Shown: positions 5,044-12,899 of the stretch, piece after piece | Numbering within the stretch: position 1 is the first letter of the stretch | How the letters are laid out: each line of letters starts with the position of its first letter | Assembly (NCBI GenBank): GCA_024691265.1 | Contig: JAILNT010000078.1 | Location: 1 to 14,501, forward strand | DNA from: Treponema sp. | GTDB lineage: Bacteria > Spirochaetota > Spirochaetia > Treponematales > Treponemataceae | DNA length: 14,501 nt | Direction: 5' to 3' | Notes under the pieces: model-generated | What the model saw: the letters and a program-made list of their open reading frames with translations, nothing else | The model's database searches: none | Told to the model about the DNA's origin: nothing | Translations under genes and position numbers: made by a program

Positions 5044-6579
5044 CTAATCTTTATAATTTTTATAATTTTCAAAATCTTTCAAAATATCCTCAGAAGGAGC
5101 TTTTGTTATAAGGCTAAAGATTACTATGAATACAAGACTTATAATAAAAGCAACAAGAAGAGAATAGAGTTCTGTTGCTTTCGCAATCGTCACTCCATTT
5201 ATAAGAGGAATATAATCCCATATAATTACAGTTAAGGCTCCAGATACAAGACCTGCTATGGCACCTGCTATATTTGTGCGTTTCCAGAAAAGGCTCATAA
5301 CAATAAGAGGTCCGAAAGCAGCTCCAAGTCCTGCCCATGCATCAGACACAAGCTCCATAATGGAACTTTCTGGATTCCATGCAATGATAACAGCAAGAAA
5401 AGCAACTATAAGAGTTACAGCCCTACTAATTTTCAAAACTGATTTATCACTTGCTTTCTTATTTAGAATGTCTTTATAGATATCTTTTGAAACAGCAGAA
5501 GAACAAACAAGAAGCTGAGAATCAGCTGTAGACATAATTGCAGCAAGTACACCACAAAGGAATAATCCTCCTATAAAAGATAATGGCAAAAGCTGCATAA
5601 AAATCTTTTTTATCATCATTATAAATACAGTTTCTGTTGCAGCCGCTCCTGCATTTCCTAATATTTCAGGGAAAAGGAAAGCTCTTCCTAAAATTCCTAT
5701 TATAACGGCAAGTCCTAAAGAAAGAATAACCCATATAATTGCTATCTTAGAGGATTTTCGTAACTCTTTTTCATCTTTTACAGCCATAAAACGAACTAAT
5801 ATATGAGGCATACCACAATAACCTAGTCCCCAAGCCATATTTGATAATATTTCTATTAATGTGTAAGGACGATTTCCGTTATACATTAAGCTAAGATAAT
5901 TTGCAGAATCCACTCCAGTTTTTGAAAGAATTGAAATAAAATCTCCCTTTACATAAAACCAGGCAATCACAGGAACCGCTAAAAGAGCTACTAGCATCAT
6001 AGAACCCTGGATAAAATCGGTTGTACAAACAGCATGAAAACCACCAAGGAAAGTATATGCAAGTATTACTAAAGCTCCTATTATAAGGGCTAAGTGATAA
6101 TCTACGCCAAATACAGTATTAAAGAGCTTTCCACCGGAAGCCATTGCACTTGCTGTATAGACTAAAAAGAAAATAACAATTATTACTGATGACAAGCCAA
6201 GAAGTATATTTTTTTTATCGTGGAATCTGTTTCCAAGAAATTCTGGTAATGTCATAGAATTATTTGCAACAATAGTATAGGCACGAAGCGGTTTTGCAAT
6301 TATAAGCCAGTTCAAAATTGTTCCAATACCTAGCCCTATTGCTATCCAGGCTTTTCCAGTACCTAAAGCATATATAGAACCAGGAAGACCCATTAAAAGC
6401 CAGCCGCTCATATCAGAGGCCTGGGCTGACATCGCCGCAACAGGACCTGAAAGATTTCTACCACCTAAAAAATAATCGTCTGCATTTCTCGTTTTCATCA
6501 TACTGATGACGCCAACAAAAACCATAAGGGCAAGATAAAAGACAAAGGCAACGAGAGTGGCTATTGCAGATATTCCCAT
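5044..6579 (-). CDS. putP: Sodium/solute symporter of the PutP (sodium/proline) type
   Basis: This inner-membrane secondary transporter of the SSS family couples sodium influx to uptake of, most likely, proline. The 511-residue length matches E. coli PutP (about 502). It is hydrophobic throughout, with segments consistent with the family's 13 helices. The segment 'SAQASDMSGWLLMGLPG' (51-67) is almost identical to PutP and carries the aspartate (D56 here, equivalent to PutP D55) needed for sodium binding. 'GGFHAVCTTDFIQG' is the family's conserved signature. The start is fixed by AAAGGAG about eight bases upstream of the ATG. It is divergent from uxaA across 175 bases. SSS members also carry other substrates, so a uronate role is conceivable from position, but the PutP-like signatures argue for proline. 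Confidence 0.88.
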   Translation of the reverse strand: MGISAIATLVAFVFYLALMVFVGVISMMKTRNADDYFLGGRNLSGPVAAMSAQASDMSGWLLMGLPGSIYALGTGKAWIAIGLGIGTILNWLIIAKPLRAYTIVANNSMTLPEFLGNRFHDKKNILLGLSSVIIVIFFLVYTASAMASGGKLFNTVFGVDYHLALIIGALVILAYTFLGGFHAVCTTDFIQGSMMLVALLAVPVIAWFYVKGDFISILSKTGVDSANYLSLMYNGNRPYTLIEILSNMAWGLGYCGMPHILVRFMAVKDEKELRKSSKIAIIWVILSLGLAVIIGILGRAFLFPEILGNAGAAATETVFIMMIKKIFMQLLPLSFIGGLFLCGVLAAIMSTADSQLLVCSSAVSKDIYKDILNKKASDKSVLKISRAVTLIVAFLAVIIAWNPESSIMELVSDAWAGLGAAFGPLIVMSLFWKRTNIAGAIAGLVSGALTVIIWDYIPLINGVTIAKATELYSLLVAFIISLVFIVIFSLITKAPSEDILKDFENYKNYKD

Positions 6580-6612
6580 AATTAAAAACTCCTTTGATTT
6601 TCAAGTCCATGT

Positions 6613-6641
6613 AATATATAACAATTTGTCTTTTCTGTCTG
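6613..6641 (-). promoter_or_regulatory. Candidate putP promoter
   Basis: On the minus strand CAGACA (6641-6636), 17 bases, then TATATT (6618-6613). This gives a leader of about 27 bases containing the AAAGGAG ribosome binding site. The -35 match is partial. Confidence 0.3.
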
Positions 6642-6657
6642 TATAGATATTATTGAA

Positions 6658-6672
6658 TAACACTAATTGTTA
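6658..6672. promoter_or_regulatory. Inverted repeat in the putP-uxaA divergent region, candidate operator
   Basis: TAACA-CTAAT-TGTTA has perfect five-base arms. It lies upstream of the likely uxaA promoter. It shares an ACTA(A/T)nTGTT-like core with sequences upstream of uxaB (1316-1330) and uxaC (around 13047-13056). Short and A/T-rich, so only suggestive. Confidence 0.25.
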
Positions 6673-6694
6673 AAAATATGTGCGTTATCTTCCG

Positions 6695-6723
6695 TTCACT
6701 TTTTAAATCTTCCATATTAAAAT
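6695..6723 (+). promoter_or_regulatory. Candidate uxaA promoter
   Basis: TTCACT (6695-6700), 17 bases, then TAAAAT (6718-6723). A start near 6730 would give a 25-base leader carrying the GAGG ribosome binding site. Moderate match by eye. Confidence 0.35.
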
Positions 6724-6754
6724 TGAAATCACACTAATTTTTATGAGGTATTCT

Positions 6755-8317
6755 ATGAGCAAGGTTGCTATCAGAATAAATAGTGCAGACGTTGTAGCTG
6801 TAGCTCTTCAACCACTTGCATCGGGTACAAAAGTAACCCTTGAAGCCATGGATAATGTAAAGGAAGTTACTGTCACTTTACAAGAAGACATAACCGCCGG
6901 ACATAAATTTGCCATAAGAGACATCAAGAAAGGCGAAGCTATTATAAAATATGGTTACCCTATAGGAGAAGCCACAGAAGATATAAAATGTGGAACTCAT
7001 GTTCATACACATAATATCCATACATTACTTTCTGAATCTTTCACATATTCATATAATGAAGCTAATGCAAAAAAAGCTTATGAAGCTTGGTACAAAGAAT
7101 CTGAAAATCTTAGAGCTAATGTACCTACTGTAAAAGTATACAAAAGAGCAGATGGCAGAGTAGGAAGCCGCAATGAAATATGGATTGTGCCTCTTGTTGG
7201 CTGTGTTAATAAGATTTCAGAAAATCTTGCAGCATGGGCTAATGGAAAATTCCTTGCAGGAGAAGCAAAACCTAGTATAGAAGGCGGACTTGAAGGAGTC
7301 TTTACCTGGACTCACCCTTATGGCTGTTCTCAAATGGGTGCTGATAAAGAAACAACCGCAAGAGTTCTTGCAGACCTTGTAAAACACCCTAATGCAGGGG
7401 GTGTTCTTGTTGTTTCTCTTGGTTGTGAAGAAAACAATATCCCATATTTCAAACAATTCTTAGGCGAATATGATGAAAACCGTGTTAAGTTCATGGTTAC
7501 CCAGGATTTTGAAGACGAACTTGAAGAAGGTAAAAAACTTATTACAGAGCTTGTTGATTATGTATCAAAGTTCAAGAGAGAAGATGCTCCTCTTAGTGAT
7601 ATTGTTTTAGGTATGAAATGTGGTGGTTCTGACGGTATGTCTGGAATTACTGCTAATGCTTTGATAGGTCGTATTTGTGATGCTATGACAGGAATGGGCG
7701 GAAAAGTAATGCTCACAGAAGTTCCTGAAATGTTTGGAGCAGAGCAGATGCTTATGAATCGCTGTATAGATAAAACAAGATTTGACAACACTGTAAATCT
7801 TATAAACGGTTTCAAAGATTATTACGCCCGTCATAATCAGGTTTGTTATGAAAATCCTAGTCCAGGAAACAAAGCTGGTGGTATTACAACTCTTGAAGAT
7901 AAATCTTTAGGTTGTGTACAAAAGGGTGGAAAGGCTCCTGTTACAGGTGTTTTGAAATATGGTGAACGTCTAACAGAAAAAGGGTTAACTTTACTTGAAG
8001 GACCTGGAAACGACATTGTTTCTACAACAGATATGACAGCTGCCGGTGCTAATATAATATTGTTCTCAACAGGAAGAGGTACTCCTTTGGGAGCTCCAGT
8101 TCCAACAGTAAAGATTGCTACCAATCACCCTCTTGCACAGAAAAAGCATGGCTGGATAGATTTTGATGCAGCTGCAATTCTTGATGAAAGTTCAGATGCT
8201 GTAAGAGACAGATTACTAAAGCAGATTTGTGATATTGTTTCTGGACGTGAAATTACAAAAAATGAAAAAAATGGTTATAGAGAGATTGCTATTTTCAAAG
8301 ATGGTGTAACTCTTTAA
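6755..8317 (+). CDS. uxaA: Altronate dehydratase
   Basis: UxaA removes water from D-altronate to give 2-keto-3-deoxy-D-gluconate, the third step of galacturonate breakdown, in the cytoplasm with a divalent metal. The protein is 520 residues from the ATG at 6755 (E. coli UxaA about 495). Residues 1-95 form the SAF-type domain and end in 'GTHVHTHNIHT' (80-90). The large UxaA/GarD domain follows, with 'RADGRVGSRNEIWIVP' (131-146), 'HPYGCSQMG' (187-195), 'SLGCEENN' (221-228) and 'MKCGGSDGMSGITAN' (287-301), whose cysteines and acidic residues fit a metal site. An in-frame ATG at 6743 is rejected because its own bases form the GAGG ribosome binding site six bases before 6755, and homologues begin near 'KVAIRI'. 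It is monocistronic, with a strong terminator at 8344. Confidence 0.95.
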   Translation: MSKVAIRINSADVVAVALQPLASGTKVTLEAMDNVKEVTVTLQEDITAGHKFAIRDIKKGEAIIKYGYPIGEATEDIKCGTHVHTHNIHTLLSESFTYSYNEANAKKAYEAWYKESENLRANVPTVKVYKRADGRVGSRNEIWIVPLVGCVNKISENLAAWANGKFLAGEAKPSIEGGLEGVFTWTHPYGCSQMGADKETTARVLADLVKHPNAGGVLVVSLGCEENNIPYFKQFLGEYDENRVKFMVTQDFEDELEEGKKLITELVDYVSKFKREDAPLSDIVLGMKCGGSDGMSGITANALIGRICDAMTGMGGKVMLTEVPEMFGAEQMLMNRCIDKTRFDNTVNLINGFKDYYARHNQVCYENPSPGNKAGGITTLEDKSLGCVQKGGKAPVTGVLKYGERLTEKGLTLLEGPGNDIVSTTDMTAAGANIILFSTGRGTPLGAPVPTVKIATNHPLAQKKHGWIDFDAAAILDESSDAVRDRLLKQICDIVSGREITKNEKNGYREIAIFKDGVTL

Positions 8318-8343
8318 CATAAATATCTCCCTTTTTAATAACT

Positions 8344-8371
8344 AAGGCTCTGATTTCAGAGCCTTTTTTTT
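8344..8371 (+). terminator. Strong intrinsic terminator after uxaA
   Basis: AAGGCTCTG (8344-8352) and CAGAGCCTT (8357-8365) form a perfect nine-base stem around ATTT, followed by T through 8371. The T tract overlaps the stop codon of the converging kinase-like gene. Read on the minus strand, the stem has a weaker tail but could serve that operon as well. Confidence 0.9.
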
Positions 8372-8966
8372 ATTTAAATCTCATTTTCACAATATTTTCT
8401 ATAATTTCAGCTGTTCCTTCTATTCCAAATGCAGAACTATCAAGACATAAATCCCGGTTATCAAAAGGAGAAGTATATCCTGGTACATAAAGTTTATGAT
8501 AATTCATTCTTGATAAATCAACTTCTTTTATCATTGTTCTTGCTGTTTTTTCATTCATATCAAGCCTTTTTATACAGTTTTCAAGTCGCTTTTCATAAGG
8601 TGCATAGATATATACATTAAGATGATTCTTTTCATTTTTAGCAAATAATTCAGCACATCGCCCAACAATAATACAGGAATCTTTTTTTATTAAATCCAGT
8701 ATTATATTTTTTTGAACATTGAAAATTTCATTTTTTAAGCTTGGTAATCCTAATCCCAATGGATAAAGACTTTTGAAGAATTTATTTACTTTCAGATTTT
8801 CTTCTTCATCACTTATTATTGAAACTGGAAGATTCATTCTTTTTGCTGTTTCTTCAACAATATCCCTATCCAGATATTCAACTCCTAATCTTTCAGACAG
8901 TTTTTGTGCAATCGGTCTGCCTAAACTTCCAAATTGGCGAGATATTGTAATAACATATTTTTGCAT
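8370..8966 (-). CDS. Cytidylate-kinase-like family protein
   Basis: This is a predicted P-loop kinase of the Cytidylate_kin_2 family; the members' true substrates are unknown. From the ATG at 8966 it has 198 residues. 'ITISRQFGSLGRPIAQKL' (6-23) is the nucleotide-binding start; the family usually has GSGGR here, so L15 replaces a glycine. 'YLDRDIVEETA' (about 31-41), 'CIIVGRCAELF' and 'DLCLDSSAFGIEGTAEII' near the end are all family features, and the arginines around 'RLENCIKRLDM' fit a lid region. ATGs at 8969 and 8966 are both possible; AGGAG is six bases from the second and only three from the first, so 8966 is preferred. It overlaps the permease stop (TGATG), implying translational coupling, and is the last gene of the ABC operon. 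Confidence 0.85.
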   Translation of the reverse strand: MQKYVITISRQFGSLGRPIAQKLSERLGVEYLDRDIVEETAKRMNLPVSIISDEEENLKVNKFFKSLYPLGLGLPSLKNEIFNVQKNIILDLIKKDSCIIVGRCAELFAKNEKNHLNVYIYAPYEKRLENCIKRLDMNEKTARTMIKEVDLSRMNYHKLYVPGYTSPFDNRDLCLDSSAFGIEGTAEIIENIVKMRFK

Positions 8967-9700
8967 CATATTCTCCTGATATTTCTAACTATACAAGAAA
9001 GACTGAAGTTAATGATAAAATAGATAAGCATAGCAAATCCAAATAATACAAAAACATCACTTGTATGAACGAGTCCTGTACCATTGTAATTACTAGCACT
9101 TGCAAGTATCTGCTTTACTCTTGCCATTAATTCAATTACAGCCACATTTGCAAGATATGAGCTATCTTTTATGGTTGTTATTATCTGACTTAAAAGTGTT
9201 GGTAAAATATTTTTGAATGCCTGTGGGATTATTATATAAATAAAAGTTTCAAAGATATTAAAACCTTGAGATTTTGCAGCCTCAAATTGTCCTTTTGCTA
9301 CAGAATTCAAACCGCCCCGGACAATCTCTGCTAATACAGAAGATGTAAAGAGAATTAAGGCTACACTAGCTTTCCATAAAAGTTTCACTTCTACAGATGT
9401 AAGTCCAAGCATTTTACGAGCAAAAAAATGTGGTGCAGGACAGAAAACAAGACAGATAAAAATCCATAAAAGTAAAGGCGTATTTCTAAATATTTCAATA
9501 TATAGAGTCGAAAGAAAGGAAAATACTTTAAGATAGCCTTTTTTGCAATAATTTCTTGCAGCGGCAAATATCGACCCAAATATAATACTTACAAATACAG
9601 CTATTACTGATATTATTAATGTAAAGATAATTCCTTTTCCAAGATAAAATAATATGGAAATATTCTGCAACATGGAAAGGCTTGCTGCTAAGTTAGACAT
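8966..9700 (-). CDS. Amino-acid ABC transporter permease (second)
   Basis: This inner-membrane subunit of a polar amino-acid importer of the HisM/GlnP/GltK type has 244 residues, the usual size. It has about five hydrophobic helices. The cytoplasmic EAA loop that docks on the ATPase is clear at about 140-165: 'EAAKSQGFNIFETF' and then 'IIPQAFKNILP'. 'IEIFRNTPLLLWIF' (68-81) is the typical second-helix region. AGGAGG lies about eight bases before the ATG, inside the end of the preceding permease gene, which it overlaps by eight bases. The 3' end overlaps the kinase-like gene. It likely forms a heterodimer with the 9693-10388 product. Confidence 0.93.
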   Translation of the reverse strand: MSNLAASLSMLQNISILFYLGKGIIFTLIISVIAVFVSIIFGSIFAAARNYCKKGYLKVFSFLSTLYIEIFRNTPLLLWIFICLVFCPAPHFFARKMLGLTSVEVKLLWKASVALILFTSSVLAEIVRGGLNSVAKGQFEAAKSQGFNIFETFIYIIIPQAFKNILPTLLSQIITTIKDSSYLANVAVIELMARVKQILASASNYNGTGLVHTSDVFVLFGFAMLIYFIINFSLSCIVRNIRRI

Positions 9701-10388
9701 TTAAGCTTCCTCCTTTTCTTTTTAGATAATTTTCCCATGAGCTTGCAAAATGAGATAAAGGATAGCACATGATAAAAAATAGTAAGCCAGTTATGATATA
9801 AGCAGGTGCATAAGCTCCTCCTGTATTTGCTCCTGTAACAAAACTGTAGGTAACTGAAATAAGGTCTGAACCTCCTATTATATAAAGGCAAGATGTGTTT
9901 TTTATAAGATTTACAAGTTGATTTGCCATTGGAGGTAGTATGATTTTTATAGTTTGTGGAAGGATTATCAAAAACATTCTGTCAAGGTAATTAAATCCCT
10001 GACTAGAAGCGGCTTCTTTTTGTCCTACAGGAATAGCTTCTATTCCGGCTCTAATAACCTCTGCCATATAAGCGGCTGTATAAATACCAAGCGAAATAAT
10101 ACCTGTTGTTATAATTCCTAAACTATGCCCGCTAAATGCTAGTGCATAATAAAGGAAACAGCATTGTAATATGACCGGTGTATTCTGTACTAGTTCTACA
10201 TAGATTCTTGCAATTAACCTGATAAGCTTTTTGCTGCTTGTTGCCATAAGACCAAAGGAAAGTCCTAAAGCCATGGCAAGCAAAATACCAGCAAAGGCTG
10301 TTCTAAAGGTATTGAAAAATCCCAGAAAAAAAGTGTTTTTATACAACAGAATTAGTGACCAGGCTTCTCCAGAAAATATACCAGACAT
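9693..10388 (-). CDS. Amino-acid ABC transporter permease (first)
   Basis: This is the partner membrane subunit of the same importer, with 231 residues. 'YVELVQNTPVILQ' (63-75) and the EAA loop 'QKEAASSQGFNYLDRMFLI' (123-141), followed by 'ILPQTIKIILPP' (142-153), are the hallmarks of the HisQ/HisM permease family. 'GIEAIPVGQKEAA' is especially typical of glutamate/glutamine-type permeases. The start has GAGAGG about eight bases upstream and lies 18 bases after the binding-protein stop. The 3' end overlaps the next permease by eight bases, so the two are made together. Confidence 0.93.
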   Translation of the reverse strand: MSGIFSGEAWSLILLYKNTFFLGFFNTFRTAFAGILLAMALGLSFGLMATSSKKLIRLIARIYVELVQNTPVILQCCFLYYALAFSGHSLGIITTGIISLGIYTAAYMAEVIRAGIEAIPVGQKEAASSQGFNYLDRMFLIILPQTIKIILPPMANQLVNLIKNTSCLYIIGGSDLISVTYSFVTGANTGGAYAPAYIITGLLFFIMCYPLSHFASSWENYLKRKGGSLNV

Positions 10389-10406
10389 GAAACAGCCTCT
10401 CTTTTT

Positions 10407-11264
10407 TTAATCTAATTTGTTCTCTTTTATATAAGAGCTTATAGTTCCATCTGAAAGCCATGTTTTTATAAGCTTTTCTACATATTCAGAGAAATCACTA
10501 TCTTTTTTTGTAGCAACTCCATATTCCTGAGGAGAGAATTTATCATCTATATAGTGTCTAGAATCTGTGTTATAAATTGCAAGAATAGATTTATCTACAC
10601 AGAAGGCATCAACTTCCCCAGCTGAAAGAGCCATTGAAATTGCAGGATAATCTTCGAACTGCTTATAATTTACTCCTGAAGTCCAGGTTGATGCATCGAA
10701 TGTTTTAGCATCGAAATTACTTCCGTCTATTAAAGATGCATCTATTAAAGCTTTTGTTAAAGCTGCTGCAGATGTAGAACCTGAAGAAACACCTATCTTT
10801 TTACCAACAAGTTCTTTTAATCCTTTTATTCCAGAAGAATTTTCTACAAGAACGCTTACATAATCTGTATAATAAGCTGTACTAAAATCCCAGTTCTTTT
10901 TTCTTGCATCTGTTATGGTAAAAGTTGCAAGTACGCAGTCAATATCTCCAGAATCCAATAATTCTGTACGGGTTGCAGCTGTTACAGCAGTAAATTCAAC
11001 ATCAACACCAAGACTTTCTGCTATCTTTTCTGCAATAGAAATTTCAAGTCCTGAATACTTTCCTGTTAATGTATCCTGATAACCAAATCCAACAACAGCA
11101 TTTTTTACACCTACTCGCAAAACACCTCTATCGGCTATTGCCTGTGTGAGAGGACCTGCTCCTTCAATAACTTTTTTACTCTCTTTTTTATTTGAACAAC
11201 CAAATAATGCAAAAGAAGCCATACACAATGCCAATAAAGTCTTTCCAATTAATGTCTTTTTCAT
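10407..11264 (-). CDS. Amino-acid ABC transporter substrate-binding lipoprotein (Asp/Glu type)
   Basis: This is a lipid-anchored binding protein that captures the substrate outside the inner membrane and delivers it to the permeases. The 285-residue protein starts with a lysine-rich signal peptide and a lipobox 'LFGC', with C23 as the lipidated residue; Phe at -2 fits the relaxed spirochaetal lipobox. The SBP_bac_3 domain begins at 'GVLRVGVKN'. 'ATFTITDARKKNWDFSTAYY' contains the conserved arginine that binds the amino-acid carboxylate. 'DYPAISMALSAGEVDAFCVDKSIL' and 'FSPQEYGVATKKD' closely resemble Campylobacter PEB1a, which binds aspartate and glutamate, so an acidic amino acid is the likely ligand (an inference). 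GGAGGTG precedes the ATG by six bases. The gene follows the ATPase stop by 15 bases. Confidence 0.92.
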   Translation of the reverse strand: MKKTLIGKTLLALCMASFALFGCSNKKESKKVIEGAGPLTQAIADRGVLRVGVKNAVVGFGYQDTLTGKYSGLEISIAEKIAESLGVDVEFTAVTAATRTELLDSGDIDCVLATFTITDARKKNWDFSTAYYTDYVSVLVENSSGIKGLKELVGKKIGVSSGSTSAAALTKALIDASLIDGSNFDAKTFDASTWTSGVNYKQFEDYPAISMALSAGEVDAFCVDKSILAIYNTDSRHYIDDKFSPQEYGVATKKDSDFSEYVEKLIKTWLSDGTISSYIKENKLD

Positions 11265-11279
11265 AAGAACACCTCCAAA

Positions 11280-12005
11280 TTATTTCCTTATTATCTTGCT
11301 TAAAAACTGTTTTACCCTTTCACTTTTAGGACTTTCAAAAAAATGTTCGGGATTTCCTTCTTCTATAACCTGTCCATTTGCCATAAAAACAATTCTATCT
11401 GCAACTTGTCTTGCAAAGCCCATTTCATGTGTAACAACAACCATTGTTATTTTTTCATCTGCAAGTTTTATCATTACATCTAAAACTTCCTGTATTGTTT
11501 CAGGGTCTAAAGCTGAAGTAGGTTCATCAAAAAGTATTATCTTTGATTTTGTGCATAAAGCTCTTGCAATAGCGATTCTTTGCTGCTGTCCGCCAGATAA
11601 AGAAGAAGGATATACAAGAGCCTTATCTTTCAGTCCTACGATATCAAGATAATGATATGCTAATTCTTCTGCTTCTTTTTTGGATTTATGCTGAAGTTTA
11701 CGTGGTGCTAACGTAAGATTTTTTAGAACAGTCATATGAGGGTATAAATTAAACTGTTGAAAAACCATAGACATATTTTGTCTTATTATTCTAGTTTTAT
11801 TTTTATTTGTCAGTTCTTCCCCATTTATGTATACATGACCGGAACTTGGTTCTTCAAGAAAATTCATGCATCTAACAGTTGTAGACTTTCCTGAACCAGA
11901 AGGTCCTATTATTACAAGCTTTTCCCCTTCTTTTACTTCGAGATTTACATCTTTAAGGACTTCTAGCTCTCCGAAGTTTTTATAAACATGTTCAAGTTTT
12001 ATCAT
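11280..12005 (-). CDS. Amino-acid ABC transporter ATP-binding protein (GlnQ/HisP type)
   Basis: This is the cytoplasmic ATPase that powers the importer. From the ATG at 12005 it has 241 residues, the normal length of GlnQ/HisP. All motifs are intact: Walker A 'GPSGSGKST' (34-42), Q-loop 'VFQQFNL' (81-87), signature 'LSGGQQQR' (136-143), Walker B 'IILFDEP' (156-162) and the H-loop histidine H193. The reading frame stays open upstream to a TTG at 12113, but that TTG is the -35 box and the extension crosses a terminator hairpin. Homologues begin near 'IKLEHVYK', and AAAGGGG sits just before 12005. It is the first gene of the five-gene minus-strand operon and is probably controlled by the leader hairpin at 12029-12070. 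Confidence 0.95.
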   Translation of the reverse strand: MIKLEHVYKNFGELEVLKDVNLEVKEGEKLVIIGPSGSGKSTTVRCMNFLEEPSSGHVYINGEELTNKNKTRIIRQNMSMVFQQFNLYPHMTVLKNLTLAPRKLQHKSKKEAEELAYHYLDIVGLKDKALVYPSSLSGGQQQRIAIARALCTKSKIILFDEPTSALDPETIQEVLDVMIKLADEKITMVVVTHEMGFARQVADRIVFMANGQVIEEGNPEHFFESPKSERVKQFLSKIIRK

Positions 12006-12028
12006 ACACACCCCTTTAGCACTTAGAC

Positions 12029-12070
12029 AAAAAAAAAGAGGTCGCACCCCTTTTAAGGGCACGACCTCTT
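12029..12070 (-). terminator. Intrinsic terminator/attenuator in the ABC operon leader
   Basis: On the minus strand AAGAGGTCG (12070-12062) pairs perfectly with CGACCTCTT (12044-12036). The stem continues inward through TGCCC/GGGTG wobble and G-C pairs to an A-rich loop, and nine T follow (12037-12029). It lies downstream of the best promoter and only about 24 bases before the ATPase ATG. Transcripts from that promoter would therefore have to read through it. It may also stop transcription arriving from the methyltransferase gene upstream. Confidence 0.85.
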
Positions 12071-12084
12071 CGTCTGATATTCGT

Positions 12085-12113
12085 AATTTATAGAATTTTA
12101 ATATATTTGTCAA
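12085..12113 (-). promoter_or_regulatory. Promoter of the amino-acid ABC operon
   Basis: Consensus -35 TTGACA (12113-12108) is followed on the minus strand by TATAAA (12092-12087, 15-base spacing) or the overlapping TAAATT (12090-12085, 17-base spacing). Transcription would begin near 12080, just ahead of the attenuator hairpin. Confidence 0.6.
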
Positions 12114-12143
12114 TAAAGTTCTTTAACATTATTAAAGTTCTAT

Positions 12144-12899
12144 TTATTCTCTGCCATATATTTTTTTTATTTCAGGCGAATATTCTCCTTTTGATTCGTA
12201 AACAATAAGAGTTTTATCAACAGTTAATCGTGCTTTTGCATCTTTTTTAGCTTCTATAAGAACCATATTAGCTTCTTTATCAATGGAAGGCTGCACAAGC
12301 TGCATTTTTTTCATTTCAAATTTATATTTTTTTAATACTTCCCATATTTCAGGAAGTCTAAAAGGTCTATGTATCATATAAAAAGAACCATTCGGCTTTA
12401 ATAAATGGAATGCTGCTTTTACAATATCATCAAGATTACAAAGAATTTCATGTCTTGCAATAGTTTTATATGTTATATCATTTTTTACACCATGGTCTGC
12501 AATCATATAAGGTGGATTAGAAATTACAATATCGGTTTTGAATCCGGGTAATATTTTATCAGTATCTTTTATATCTGCATTCAAAATATGTACGCGTTTT
12601 TCAAGACTATTTAGAATAACACTTCTTGAAGCCATATCAGCAGAATCTTTTTGTATTTCTATTCCCGTTATATTGGAAGCTGTAGTACAAGAAGCCATTA
12701 AAAAAGGAATAATTCCTGTCCCTGTTCCTAAATCCACTATAGAGTCTATTTTTTTATTTCCAATTCCTTTTCTTGCATAATCGCTTATAAGAACTGCATC
12801 TATTCCAAAGCAAAATCTTTTTGTGTCCTGAATTATTTTATATTCTGCTACATGAAGCTTATCTATACGTTCATTTTCTTTTAAAATTACATTCTGCAT
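12144..12899 (-). CDS. tRNA1(Val) A37 N6-methyltransferase-like protein (TrmN6/YfiC family)
   Basis: This is a predicted SAM-dependent N6-adenine methyltransferase. The family's characterised E. coli member methylates A37 of tRNA1-Val. From the ATG at 12899 it has 251 residues. The N-terminal 'RIDKLHVAEYKIIQ' and 'RFCFGIDAVLISDYA' (28-42) are typical of the Firmicutes/spirochaete branch. The SAM-binding 'DLGTGTGIIP' is at 56-65 and the catalytic NPPY, which marks amino-methyltransferases, is at 128-131. The GTG at 12923 has no ribosome binding site; AGGA lies eight bases before 12899, so that start is preferred. A weak hairpin (12121-12137) follows the stop. It is divergent from uxaC. Substrate is inferred from the family only. 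Confidence 0.88.
   Translation of the reverse strand: MQNVILKENERIDKLHVAEYKIIQDTKRFCFGIDAVLISDYARKGIGNKKIDSIVDLGTGTGIIPFLMASCTTASNITGIEIQKDSADMASRSVILNSLEKRVHILNADIKDTDKILPGFKTDIVISNPPYMIADHGVKNDITYKTIARHEILCNLDDIVKAAFHLLKPNGSFYMIHRPFRLPEIWEVLKKYKFEMKKMQLVQPSIDKEANMVLIEAKKDAKARLTVDKTLIVYESKGEYSPEIKKIYGRE

Noticed and set aside
7217..8124. Several minus-strand frames inside uxaA
   Set aside because: They are antisense shadows of a gene with a full set of family motifs on the plus strand.
12006..12113. N-terminal extension of the ABC ATPase to a TTG at 12113
   Set aside because: The TTG is part of the TTGACA -35 box and the extension would translate the terminator hairpin and its T tract. The 241-residue form from 12005 has the normal family length and a ribosome binding site.
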